A DNA stretch of 64,000 bases from an uncultured Arenicella sp. GTDB taxonomy: Bacteria > Pseudomonadota > Gammaproteobacteria > Arenicellales > Arenicellaceae. The stretch's first letter is position 1; each line of letters opens with the position of its first letter. Below are positions 44,247 through 53,928 of this stretch, piece by piece. Location: contig CALIVT010000007.1 of NCBI GenBank assembly GCA_938048185.1, positions 118,963 to 182,962 of the forward strand. Reading direction: 5' to 3'. The notes under the pieces were generated by a model, which was not told where the DNA came from, searched no databases, and saw nothing but the letters and a program-made list of their open reading frames with translations. The position numbers and the translations under genes were made by a program.

Positions 44247-47200
44247 GTGACTAATATGTATCACAGCGACGGCGGTTTATACCGGCCTGAATTCGAAAAA
44301 GACAATTGCGGTTTTGGTCTTATCGCGCAAATGGACGGTAAACCAAGTCATTGGCTAATCGGTACCGCGATCAGCGCGCTTGCGCGCTTGACGCACCGTG
44401 GTGCTGTGGCAGCTGATGGTAAAACCGGCGATGGCTGCGGCTTACTAATGGCAATGCCCAAAACGTTTATGCAAAAGGCGGCCGACCAAGCTGGTTTTAC
44501 GCTCAGCAAGCAATTCGCCAGTGGTCTCGTTTTTCTAAGTCGTGATAGCGAGAAACAGCAGTACGCGACCAACGTGCTTAACCAGAAGCTCGAAGAACAA
44601 GGTCTATTGATCGGTGGCTGGCGTAAGTTACCGTTGGACCAATCGGCCCTAGGTGATCAAGCGAAAGCCTCGCAGCCCGAAATTCAACAGCTTTTTATTA
44701 ACTCACCGGCTTTATTGAGTGAGCATGATTTTGAGCGCCGTTTGTTCCTTGCCCGTCGAAAAGCTGAGCAAGAGATTGCTGCCGTCGATGACGAATTCTA
44801 CATCCCAAGTCTGTCGTGCAAAGTAATTTTGTATAAAGGTTTGGTCATGCCAGAGTATCTGCCAGTCTTCTATAAAGACCTGAATGACGAAGATATGGCA
44901 TCGTCACTGTGTTTGTTTCACCAGCGCTTCTCTACCAATACCTTACCGCAATGGCGTTTGGCGCAACCATTTCGCTACTTAGCACACAATGGTGAAATCA
45001 ACACTGTGCAAGGCAATCGTAACTGGGCGATCGCGCGCGGTAACAAATTATCGTCATCGCACTTTCCGAACTTGAATGAAGCGGCTCCGTTTGTAAACAC
45101 GTCGGGCTCTGACTCAATGAGCCTCGATAATATGCTTGAAGTGCTGTTGATGGGCGGCATGGATATTTTTAAATCTATGCAAACCTTGGTTCCACCTGCG
45201 TGGCAGAACGCCGAGCACATCGACCCAGATTTAAAAGCGTTTTACCGGTTTCAGGCAATTCACGCTGAACCGTGGGATGGCCCGGCCGGAATCGTACTAA
45301 CCGACGGGCGCTATGCGTCTTGCAGTTTAGATAGAAATGGCTTGCGCCCAGCGCGTTATGTGATTACTAAGGATCGAGTAATTACCCTCGCGTCCGAAGT
45401 TGGGGTTTACGACTATGAACAAGCCGATGTCGTCGACAAAGGGCGTTTAAAGCCTGGTCAGATGATGGCAGTGGACACTCACACTGGCCAAATTATCATG
45501 CCCAATGATGTGCATGAACGCATCAAAAGTGAACACCCTTATAAGCAGTGGCTTAAAGACAATGTGATGCGTCTCAAATCGCAATTGACTGAGGAAGAAG
45601 CCTCGGTATCGCTAAATGCGGCGTCACTAAAAATTTATCAAAAGCTCTTCCAAGTAACCAATGAGGAGCGCACCGATGTAATTCGAGTGTTAGCCGAGTC
45701 GGCACAAGAAGCGACCGGTTCTATGGGCGACGATACACCAATGGCGGTATTGTCGTTGCGCCATCGGATGTTAAGCGATTATTTTCGTCAGCAGTTTGCG
45801 CAGGTAACCAACCCGCCGATCGACCCGTTGCGCGAACAAATTGTCATGTCATTGGAAACCTATTTTGGTACCGAGAGCAGCTTGTTCGAACCGCATGAGG
45901 GCATGGCAAAAGCAATTGTGGTTGACTCGCCGTTGTTGTCAACCGGCAAATATCATCGTTTGCTCGCGAACGATGACCCGGATTTTGCGCACCACACCAT
46001 CGACATTACCTTTGCCAAAGGCACACGCTTAGAAGCGCGTATCACCGAAATTTGTGACGAAGCCGAAGCGGCGGTTCGAGGCTCGGGCCGAATTATCGTT
46101 TTATCTGATCGTAATATTTCTAAAGAGCGCATGCCGGTCCAAGCGTTACTCGCCACCGGCGCCGTGCATCATCGCTTAACCCAATCAGGCTTGCGCTGTA
46201 ACGCCAACATTATTGTTGACACCGGTAGCGCCCGTGACTCGCATCAATTTGCTGTGCTGATCGGTTATGGCGCAACCGCTATTCATCCGTATCTTGCGTA
46301 TGAAAGCATTGCTGAGATGCAGCGCGACAAGCAAATTAAAGGTGATATTAATGTTCTGCTGCGTCAGTACCGCAAGGGCATTAACAAAGGCCTGTATAAA
46401 ATCATCTCTAAGATGGGTATCTCGACCATTCACAGCTATCGTGGATCTCAGCTGTTCGAAGCCGTTGGTTTGTCGACAGCGGTGGTTGACTTATGTTTTA
46501 AAGGCACCACCAGTCGTATCCAAGGCGCGGGTTTTAGTGATTTAGAAAATGATCAACGCGTATTGTTAGCCTACGCGTGGGACCCGCAAACCAGCCTTGA
46601 ACAAGGCGGCTTGCTTAAATTTATTCACGGCGGTGAGTACCACGCCTATAACCCCGACGTAGTGCGCACGATGCACGCCGCGGTCGAAAGCGGTGACTTT
46701 GCGTTGTATCGCGATTACGCTGACACGGTTAACAACCGCAAGCCGATGGTGTTGCGTGACCTTTTGGCGCTGCGCGACGACGTCGAACCCGTATCAATCG
46801 ATGACGTTGAACCGTGGCAAGACATCGTGCTGCGCTTCGACAGCGCTGGGATGTCGTTAGGTGCGTTGTCACCCGAAGCGCATGAATCTTTAGCGCAAGC
46901 GATGAACGAGTTAGGTGGTCGTTCCAATTCGGGTGAGGGCGGTGAAGATGCCGCGCGTTATGGCACGCCTAAAATGTCTAAAATTAAACAAGTAGCCTCC
47001 GGTCGCTTTGGGGTTACGCCGCACTACTTGGTTAACGCAGAAGTGCTGCAAATCAAAGTGGCACAAGGCGCAAAGCCGGGTGAGGGCGGTCAATTGCCCG
47101 GCCACAAAGTTAACGAGCTAATTGCGCGTTTGCGGCATTCACGGCCGGGCGTCGCGTTAATATCGCCTCCACCACACCATGACATTTACTCAATCGAAGA

Positions 47201-48710
47201 TTTAGCACAGCTTATCTTTGACTTGAAACAAGTTAACCCCAGAGCCTTGGTCTCGGTAAAATTAGTAGCCGAAGCTGGTGTTGGCACCATTGCCGCGGGT
47301 GTGGCAAAAGCCTACGCCGACCTGATTACCATCTCAGGTTACGATGGTGGCACCGGCGCCAGCCCATTAACCTCGGTGCGCTATGCAGGCTCACCTTGGG
47401 AGCTTGGTCTCACTGAAGCGCATCAAACACTGCGCGCGAATGACCTGCGCGATAAAGTACGATTGCAAACTGACGGCGGTCTAAAAACCGGTCTTGACGT
47501 GATTAAAGCCGCTATTTTAGGAGCTGAAAGTTTCGGCTTTGGTACTGGCCCAATGGTGGCGTTGGGGTGTAAGTATTTACGCATTTGTCATTTGAACAAT
47601 TGTGCGACAGGTGTTGCAACTCAACACAACGTGCTGCGACAAAAACACTATGTCGGCACGGTCGAACGCGCGGTGAACTATTTTAAATTTATCGCAATGG
47701 AAACCCGTGAATGGATGGCGAAATTGGGTGTAACTCAATTAACCGATCTGATTGGTCGCACCGACTTATTGGTAATGCTCGAAGGCGAAACCGATAAGCA
47801 TCGCAACTTAGATCTATCTGAAATTTTATCTGACGGCAATGTGCCTGCCGAAAAGCCACAATTTTGTGTTGAGCCTAAGAATGAACCGTATGACAAAGGT
47901 GAGTTAGCGGAACAAATGGTGCGCGACATGTTGCCCGCAATCAACAATAAAAGCGGCGGCACGTTTGACTACCAAGTGAAGAATATTCACCGCTCTATTG
48001 GCGCTCGTCTATCTGGCGAAATCGCACTTGCCTATGGTTTAGAAGGTTTATCTGACGCACCTCTAACCCTTAACCTTACCGGCACGGCGGGTCAGAGTTT
48101 TGGTGTTTGGAACGCGAACGGTTTGAACATGAATTTAGCGGGCGACGCGAACGACTACGTTGCTAAGGGCATGTCTGGCGGTACTATTGCCATCTATCCG
48201 GCGAAAGACGCAGAATTCGTCGCCAATGATTGCACCATCATTGGTAACACCTGTTTATACGGTGCTACGGGTGGCGAGCTGTTCGCTGCGGGTAAAGCCG
48301 GTGAACGCTTCGCGGTGCGCAATTCAGGCGCGTATTCGGTTGTTGAAGGCTTAGGCGACCATGGGTGCGAGTACATGACCGGCGGTGCGGTTTGCGTATT
48401 GGGTGAAACCGGGGTCAACTTCGGCGCGGGTATGACCGGCGGTGTGGCATTCGTGTTAGACGAAGATCGCACGTTTATTGACCGTTATAACCACGAGCTA
48501 ATTGACACGTACCGCCTAATGCCAGAAGCCATGGAGTCTTATGCGCTCTTTCTGCAAACCATGGTAGAGCGTCACGTCGCGGCAACCAATAGCGCGCGTG
48601 GTAAAGAAATTTTAGAAGATTTCGCCGACTATCTGCCACGATTTTGGATGATTAAACCCAAAGCCAGTGATCTTGAGACGTTAATCGAGTCGCTACGAGC
48701 GGCGGCCTAA
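44247..48710 (+). CDS. gltB: Glutamate synthase (NADPH), large subunit
   Basis: The 1487-residue protein starts near the N-terminal nucleophile Cys in DNCGFGLI, which becomes residue 1 after processing of the glutamine amidotransferase domain. It has the central domain, the FMN-binding synthase domain (VSVKLVAEAGVGTIAAGVAK, SGYDGGTGASPLTS) and the 3Fe-4S motif CKYLRICHLNNC near 1110. A C-terminal GXGXG glutamate-synthase helix domain closes it. It makes two glutamates from glutamine and 2-oxoglutarate. The start is GTG 44247 with AGGA upstream; an in-frame ATG at 44256 is possible. gltD follows nine bases later. Confidence 0.97.
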   Translation: MTNMYHSDGGLYRPEFEKDNCGFGLIAQMDGKPSHWLIGTAISALARLTHRGAVAADGKTGDGCGLLMAMPKTFMQKAADQAGFTLSKQFASGLVFLSRDSEKQQYATNVLNQKLEEQGLLIGGWRKLPLDQSALGDQAKASQPEIQQLFINSPALLSEHDFERRLFLARRKAEQEIAAVDDEFYIPSLSCKVILYKGLVMPEYLPVFYKDLNDEDMASSLCLFHQRFSTNTLPQWRLAQPFRYLAHNGEINTVQGNRNWAIARGNKLSSSHFPNLNEAAPFVNTSGSDSMSLDNMLEVLLMGGMDIFKSMQTLVPPAWQNAEHIDPDLKAFYRFQAIHAEPWDGPAGIVLTDGRYASCSLDRNGLRPARYVITKDRVITLASEVGVYDYEQADVVDKGRLKPGQMMAVDTHTGQIIMPNDVHERIKSEHPYKQWLKDNVMRLKSQLTEEEASVSLNAASLKIYQKLFQVTNEERTDVIRVLAESAQEATGSMGDDTPMAVLSLRHRMLSDYFRQQFAQVTNPPIDPLREQIVMSLETYFGTESSLFEPHEGMAKAIVVDSPLLSTGKYHRLLANDDPDFAHHTIDITFAKGTRLEARITEICDEAEAAVRGSGRIIVLSDRNISKERMPVQALLATGAVHHRLTQSGLRCNANIIVDTGSARDSHQFAVLIGYGATAIHPYLAYESIAEMQRDKQIKGDINVLLRQYRKGINKGLYKIISKMGISTIHSYRGSQLFEAVGLSTAVVDLCFKGTTSRIQGAGFSDLENDQRVLLAYAWDPQTSLEQGGLLKFIHGGEYHAYNPDVVRTMHAAVESGDFALYRDYADTVNNRKPMVLRDLLALRDDVEPVSIDDVEPWQDIVLRFDSAGMSLGALSPEAHESLAQAMNELGGRSNSGEGGEDAARYGTPKMSKIKQVASGRFGVTPHYLVNAEVLQIKVAQGAKPGEGGQLPGHKVNELIARLRHSRPGVALISPPPHHDIYSIEDLAQLIFDLKQVNPRALVSVKLVAEAGVGTIAAGVAKAYADLITISGYDGGTGASPLTSVRYAGSPWELGLTEAHQTLRANDLRDKVRLQTDGGLKTGLDVIKAAILGAESFGFGTGPMVALGCKYLRICHLNNCATGVATQHNVLRQKHYVGTVERAVNYFKFIAMETREWMAKLGVTQLTDLIGRTDLLVMLEGETDKHRNLDLSEILSDGNVPAEKPQFCVEPKNEPYDKGELAEQMVRDMLPAINNKSGGTFDYQVKNIHRSIGARLSGEIALAYGLEGLSDAPLTLNLTGTAGQSFGVWNANGLNMNLAGDANDYVAKGMSGGTIAIYPAKDAEFVANDCTIIGNTCLYGATGGELFAAGKAGERFAVRNSGAYSVVEGLGDHGCEYMTGGAVCVLGETGVNFGAGMTGGVAFVLDEDRTFIDRYNHELIDTYRLMPEAMESYALFLQTMVERHVAATNSARGKEILEDFADYLPRFWMIKPKASDLETLIESLRAAA

Positions 48711-50132
<1,422 letters not shown>

Positions 50133-50206
50133 GTGCTGTTCATTTGCAGTCCTAGCTGTTTTGCCCGACGACTCGTATGGTAATTCGGCTTCGCCGCAGG
50201 AGTTTT

Positions 50207-50234
50207 AAAAAGCCGCTGATTTCAGCGGCTTTTT
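50207..50234 (+). terminator. Intrinsic terminator after gltD
   Basis: AAAAAGCCGCTGA (50207-50219) and TCAGCGGCTTTTT (50222-50234) form a perfect 13-bp inverted repeat with a T run. It ends the gltBD transcript 50 bases before hemE. Confidence 0.9.
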
Positions 50235-50284
50235 GGGTTTTAGTGTTCACCCATCGACTGGCTCTGCCTGTATAATCTGACGCT

Positions 50285-51364
50285 ATGACTCAGATGAAAA
50301 ACGATTTATACCTACGCGCGCTCAAGGGCGAGAAAGTTGAACGCACGCCCATTTGGGTGATGCGACAAGCAGGCCGATACCTGCCTGAGTATCGCGCGGT
50401 CCGCAAACAAGCCGGTGATTTTCTTACCTTGTGTAAAACCCCAGAGTTAGCCTGCGAAGTAACCATGCAGCCGATCGACCGCTTTGGGTTAGACGCGGCA
50501 ATTTTGTTCTCTGATATTCTTACAATTCCGGACGCGATGGGCTTAGAGTTGGTGCTTGAAGAAGGCATTGGCCCGGTTTTTAACAAGCCGGTTCGCACCG
50601 TTGCAGAAATAAACAAACTGGGTGTTCCCGATGCCGAGCAAGATCTAGGCTATGTGATGGACGCGGTGCGCGTCATTCGCAAAGAGCTTGATGGCCGAGT
50701 GCCGTTAATCGGCTTTACTGGCAGCCCCTGGACCCTCGCCAGCTATATGGTTGAAGGCAGTGGCAGTAAAGAGTTTCGCCGCATCAAGGGCTTAATGTTT
50801 GAATCCCCTGCGGCCGCGCGCACCTTACTTCAAGTCGTTACCGACAGCGTGATCACCTACCTCAAAGCCCAGGTGGCTGCCGGCGCGCAAAGCTTAATGG
50901 TGTTCGATACCTGGGGTGGCATGCTATCCACCGCCAACTATCAAACGTTTTCGCTGGCGTATATGCAGCAAATTGTAGACGCACTCAAAACCGATGAGGT
51001 CACCAAAGACACGCCGGTGGTGTTGTTCACTAAAGGCGGTGGCCAATGGTTAGAGATGATGGCCGACACCGGGTGTGATGGCCTAGGTTTGGACTGGACG
51101 GTTGATTTGGCCAACGCGAAAGCGCGAGTCGGTGATAGAGTGGTGTTGCAAGGCAACATGGACCCAGTTGTGATGAACACCGGCGAGTCACAAGTGCGCG
51201 ACAACGCTATGTTAGTGCTTGAAGCGTATGGCAATCATAGCGGCTCCGACAAAGGCCACATATTTAATCTTGGTCACGGCATACAACCCTTTGCGCAACC
51301 CGATAACATGCAAGCCCTGGTTACGACTGTGCAAAGCCAAAGTGGGCAGTTTCACTCTAAATGA
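50285..51364 (+). CDS. hemE: Uroporphyrinogen decarboxylase
   Basis: The 359-residue enzyme has the N-terminal signature PIWVMRQAGRYLPEYR and ILTIPDAMGLELVLEEGIGP. Further on are PWTLASYMVEG, FDTWGG and the C-terminal FNLGHGI. It decarboxylates uroporphyrinogen III to coproporphyrinogen III in haem synthesis. The ATG at 50285 is followed by another in-frame ATG at 50294, either of which could be used. Its last four bases overlap the next gene. Confidence 0.97.
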   Translation: MTQMKNDLYLRALKGEKVERTPIWVMRQAGRYLPEYRAVRKQAGDFLTLCKTPELACEVTMQPIDRFGLDAAILFSDILTIPDAMGLELVLEEGIGPVFNKPVRTVAEINKLGVPDAEQDLGYVMDAVRVIRKELDGRVPLIGFTGSPWTLASYMVEGSGSKEFRRIKGLMFESPAAARTLLQVVTDSVITYLKAQVAAGAQSLMVFDTWGGMLSTANYQTFSLAYMQQIVDALKTDEVTKDTPVVLFTKGGGQWLEMMADTGCDGLGLDWTVDLANAKARVGDRVVLQGNMDPVVMNTGESQVRDNAMLVLEAYGNHSGSDKGHIFNLGHGIQPFAQPDNMQALVTTVQSQSGQFHSK

Positions 51365-51831
51365 TAAATTTTGACCGCGTAGAAGGCGATATTTTTCTCG
51401 GCAGCGCGCCACAGAGCAGTGTCGACGTCGCGCGGTTAAAGCAAATGAAAATCTCGGCTGTTCTGTCATTACAGAGTGATCAAGATTTTAAGTCTCATCG
51501 AATTGATTGGGCTAAGCTCGAAAGCGCTTACCAATACAACGACATCGCCATACAACGCTTTGGAATCATTGATTTTGATGAGACTGACTTAGGCAATAAA
51601 CTAGCCGACCCGGTGCGCGCGTTAAATTCGCTACTCAAGGCTGGGCATAGAGTTTACGTGCATTGCAACGCTGGAGTATGCCGGGCGCCCGCAACCGTGC
51701 TGGCTTATCTGTGTCACTATCGAGGCATGAGCACTGAGCACGGGCTTGACTACATTCGCCGTCATCGGCCACAAGCCCACCCTTATATTAGTGCAGTCGA
51801 CAAAGCCCTAGTAGAGTTAGCAAGCGACTGA
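51361..51831 (+). CDS. Dual-specificity-type protein phosphatase
   Basis: The 156-residue protein has the Cys-x5-Arg phosphatase loop HCNAGVCRAP (Cys102, Arg108) and a possible general acid among Asp71, Asp73 and Asp76. The short fold is typical of dual-specificity phosphatases. Its start overlaps hemE by four bases (ATGA), so it is translationally coupled to a haem gene. Substrate is unknown; protein, polyphosphate or lipid-type substrates are all possible. A terminator follows the gene. Confidence 0.85.
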   Translation: MINFDRVEGDIFLGSAPQSSVDVARLKQMKISAVLSLQSDQDFKSHRIDWAKLESAYQYNDIAIQRFGIIDFDETDLGNKLADPVRALNSLLKAGHRVYVHCNAGVCRAPATVLAYLCHYRGMSTEHGLDYIRRHRPQAHPYISAVDKALVELASD

Positions 51832-51846
51832 TAGCAGCACGGCAGG

Positions 51847-51864
51847 AAAGCTTCTATTAGCTTT
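51847..51864. terminator. Short terminator between phosphatase and GST genes
   Basis: AAAGCT (51847-51852) and AGCTTT (51859-51864) pair around TCTATT and are followed by T bases. It sits between convergent genes. Confidence 0.45.
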
Positions 51865-52482
51865 TTATTCGTATCTCGCAGTAGACGCTATCGCGGCGTC
51901 ACGTGCATACATACGGTCGCGATAGTCCAGATAGTTACTCGGCACTTTAAATTTGAACCGGTCAGCCCAGTTAAAGGTTTGCGCCAGCAATATGTCAGCG
52001 AAGCTAAACTCATTACCCAATACAAACTCATTAATTGACACCAGTTTTGCAAGCGCGTTCAAGGCTTTATCAAACTCCCACTGCGCCGTTGCCAAAACCT
52101 CGGGCACTCGGTGTTCTTCGGGTATCGCAAACTTATGTTTGCCGGTGGTCCAAAGTGGCTGCTCTAATTCAGATAACACAAAAAAGGCTAACTCGTCGTA
52201 TTTCGCACGACCGTGCAAGTCTTCAGGAATAAATTTGCGTACCGAAATTGAATTGATATAACTCAAGATAGCCGCGCTTTCGGTCAACACGAAGTCATCG
52301 TGTTTTAAACTTGGCACCTTGCCTTGCGGATTAATCGCTAAATAATCTGGCGACTTAGCGCCATTACTGCCCGTGCCACTCAAATCCAGTGACACAAATT
52401 CGTGTTCTAAACCGGCTTCGGCCAAGGCCCATAAACAACGAAACGAGCGTGACGGGCCGATACCATAAAGTGTGATTGTCAA
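51865..52482 (-). CDS. Glutathione S-transferase family protein
   Basis: The 205-residue protein has a thioredoxin-like N-terminal domain (LYGIGPSRSFRCLWALAEAG, NPQGKVPSL, LTESAAILSYI) with Ser in place of the usual N-terminal Cys/Tyr region. An all-helical C-terminal domain contains FSFADILLAQTFNWADRF. It likely conjugates glutathione or reduces small substrates. The gene follows tesA by four bases on the minus strand. Confidence 0.88.
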   Translation of the reverse strand: MTITLYGIGPSRSFRCLWALAEAGLEHEFVSLDLSGTGSNGAKSPDYLAINPQGKVPSLKHDDFVLTESAAILSYINSISVRKFIPEDLHGRAKYDELAFFVLSELEQPLWTTGKHKFAIPEEHRVPEVLATAQWEFDKALNALAKLVSINEFVLGNEFSFADILLAQTFNWADRFKFKVPSNYLDYRDRMYARDAAIASTARYE

Positions 52483-52486
52483 AATA

Positions 52487-53128
52487 CTAATCCAATAAAT
52501 TATTTTCGTTTAAGAAGTCTAGAATAATATCCCGAATTATAGGCTGGGTGACAGCCGTTGGGTGTAGGCCATCAGCTTGAATGTAACCGGGCTCGGTAAA
52601 GAACTCTTCGCGGTAAAAATCGATAAACGGCAGGTTGTAGCTCTTTGACAAATCCACAAAAATTGATCTAAATTTATCGATATGGCGCGGTCCGTAATTC
52701 GGTGGCAATGAAATTCCTGCCAGCACGACCTCAGCGCCACTGTCCTTGGACATTTCAATCATCGCGCTTAAATTCTCGTGCAGGCCTGTGAGTGACAAAC
52801 CTTGCAGGCCGTCGTTAGCGCCCAATTCTAATAACACCAGGTCGGGCTGAAACTCTTCAAGTGTTAATCTAAAGCGCGCTCGCCCGCCACCCGATGTTTC
52901 ACCTGAGATACTGGCATTGGTTACGGTGTGTTCGTCGCCCAAAGATTCCTCAAGTAAATGCGCCCAGCCTTGCTTGAGTTCCATGCCATACGCAGCACTT
53001 AGGCTATCGCCGAAAACTAAGATATGTTTGGCGTGAGCATGTGGTGCCACTAATAGGCTAACAAGAAGTGCTAAAACGGCCAAATTATTAGAAAAGGTGA
53101 ACTTGCTTTTCAATCGATTAGGTATCAT
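52487..53128 (-). CDS. tesA: TesA-like periplasmic arylesterase / lysophospholipase
   Basis: The 213-residue SGNH hydrolase has a signal peptide ending AHA, the nucleophile Ser42 in FGDSLSAAYG, the oxyanion Gly in SISGETSGGG, Asn in LGANDGLQG, and the Asp-His pair in DGLHP. It hydrolyses thioesters and esters in the periplasm. It is divergent from ybbA-ybbP, as tesA is in E. coli. A downstream GST gene is likely cotranscribed. Confidence 0.93.
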   Translation of the reverse strand: MIPNRLKSKFTFSNNLAVLALLVSLLVAPHAHAKHILVFGDSLSAAYGMELKQGWAHLLEESLGDEHTVTNASISGETSGGGRARFRLTLEEFQPDLVLLELGANDGLQGLSLTGLHENLSAMIEMSKDSGAEVVLAGISLPPNYGPRHIDKFRSIFVDLSKSYNLPFIDFYREEFFTEPGYIQADGLHPTAVTQPIIRDIILDFLNENNLLD

Positions 53129-53250
53129 GAAGTGAATGCCAGTGACGCGCGGTCTTATACGTTAGAGATTAGGCGCAAGCGCCACTCGCCGTTACTTTAT
53201 CACAGCCGAACTTAAGGCCTAATTAACACCCGTTAAGACACACTATTAGT

Positions 53251-53928
53251 ATGACCGAAACCATTCTCCGCGCGCAAAATGTCAGTAAACATGTGCGCAC
53301 CGCTGACCATCAGCTGACTATTCTAAACGATGTCTCACTTGATATAGCCAGCGGCCAAAGCGTCGCGATTGTTGGCCCCTCGGGGGCGGGTAAATCAACC
53401 TTACTTGGGCTGTTAGCCGGTTTAGATACCCCGAGTGTCGGAAAAATTTGGCTGGGTGAGCATGAGATTACCGCGACCAACGAAGAGGGGCGTGCGGCGA
53501 TACGCGCAAAAATGGTCGGCTTCGTGTTTCAAACCTTCCAGTTACTCGGAAGTCTAACCGCGCTGGAGAACGTTTCTTTACCGATGGAGCTCTCTGGCCA
53601 GACTGACGCGCGCCTTAAAGCAACTGAATTTCTGGGGAAAGTCGGTTTAGCGCAGCGTGTCACGCACTACCCAAAACAACTGTCAGGTGGCGAGCAACAA
53701 CGGGTGGCACTCGCGCGCGCATTCGCTTGTTCGCCGAAGATACTATTTGCGGACGAGCCCACGGGTAACCTAGACCAAGCCACCGGCCAAAAAATCAGCG
53801 ATTTATTGTTTGAACTCAACCAACAAAGTGATACCACCTTAATCTTAGTGACGCACGAACAACGACTCGCCGAGCGCTGTCAGCAAATAATCACCATTGA
53901 TGACGGGCGTGTGGTAAGCCAAACATGA
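53251..53928 (+). CDS. ybbA: YbbA-type ABC transporter ATP-binding protein
   Basis: The 225-residue ATPase has Walker A GPSGAGKST, Q-loop VFQTFQLL, signature LSGGEQQRVALARA and Walker B ILFADEPTGNLDQATG, typical of the LolD/MacB/YbbA subfamily. Its stop overlaps the start of the permease gene by four bases. With YbbP it forms a presumed exporter; the substrate is unknown, and periplasmic lipid or lipoprotein extraction fits the neighbour TesA. Confidence 0.93.
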   Translation: MTETILRAQNVSKHVRTADHQLTILNDVSLDIASGQSVAIVGPSGAGKSTLLGLLAGLDTPSVGKIWLGEHEITATNEEGRAAIRAKMVGFVFQTFQLLGSLTALENVSLPMELSGQTDARLKATEFLGKVGLAQRVTHYPKQLSGGEQQRVALARAFACSPKILFADEPTGNLDQATGQKISDLLFELNQQSDTTLILVTHEQRLAERCQQIITIDDGRVVSQT

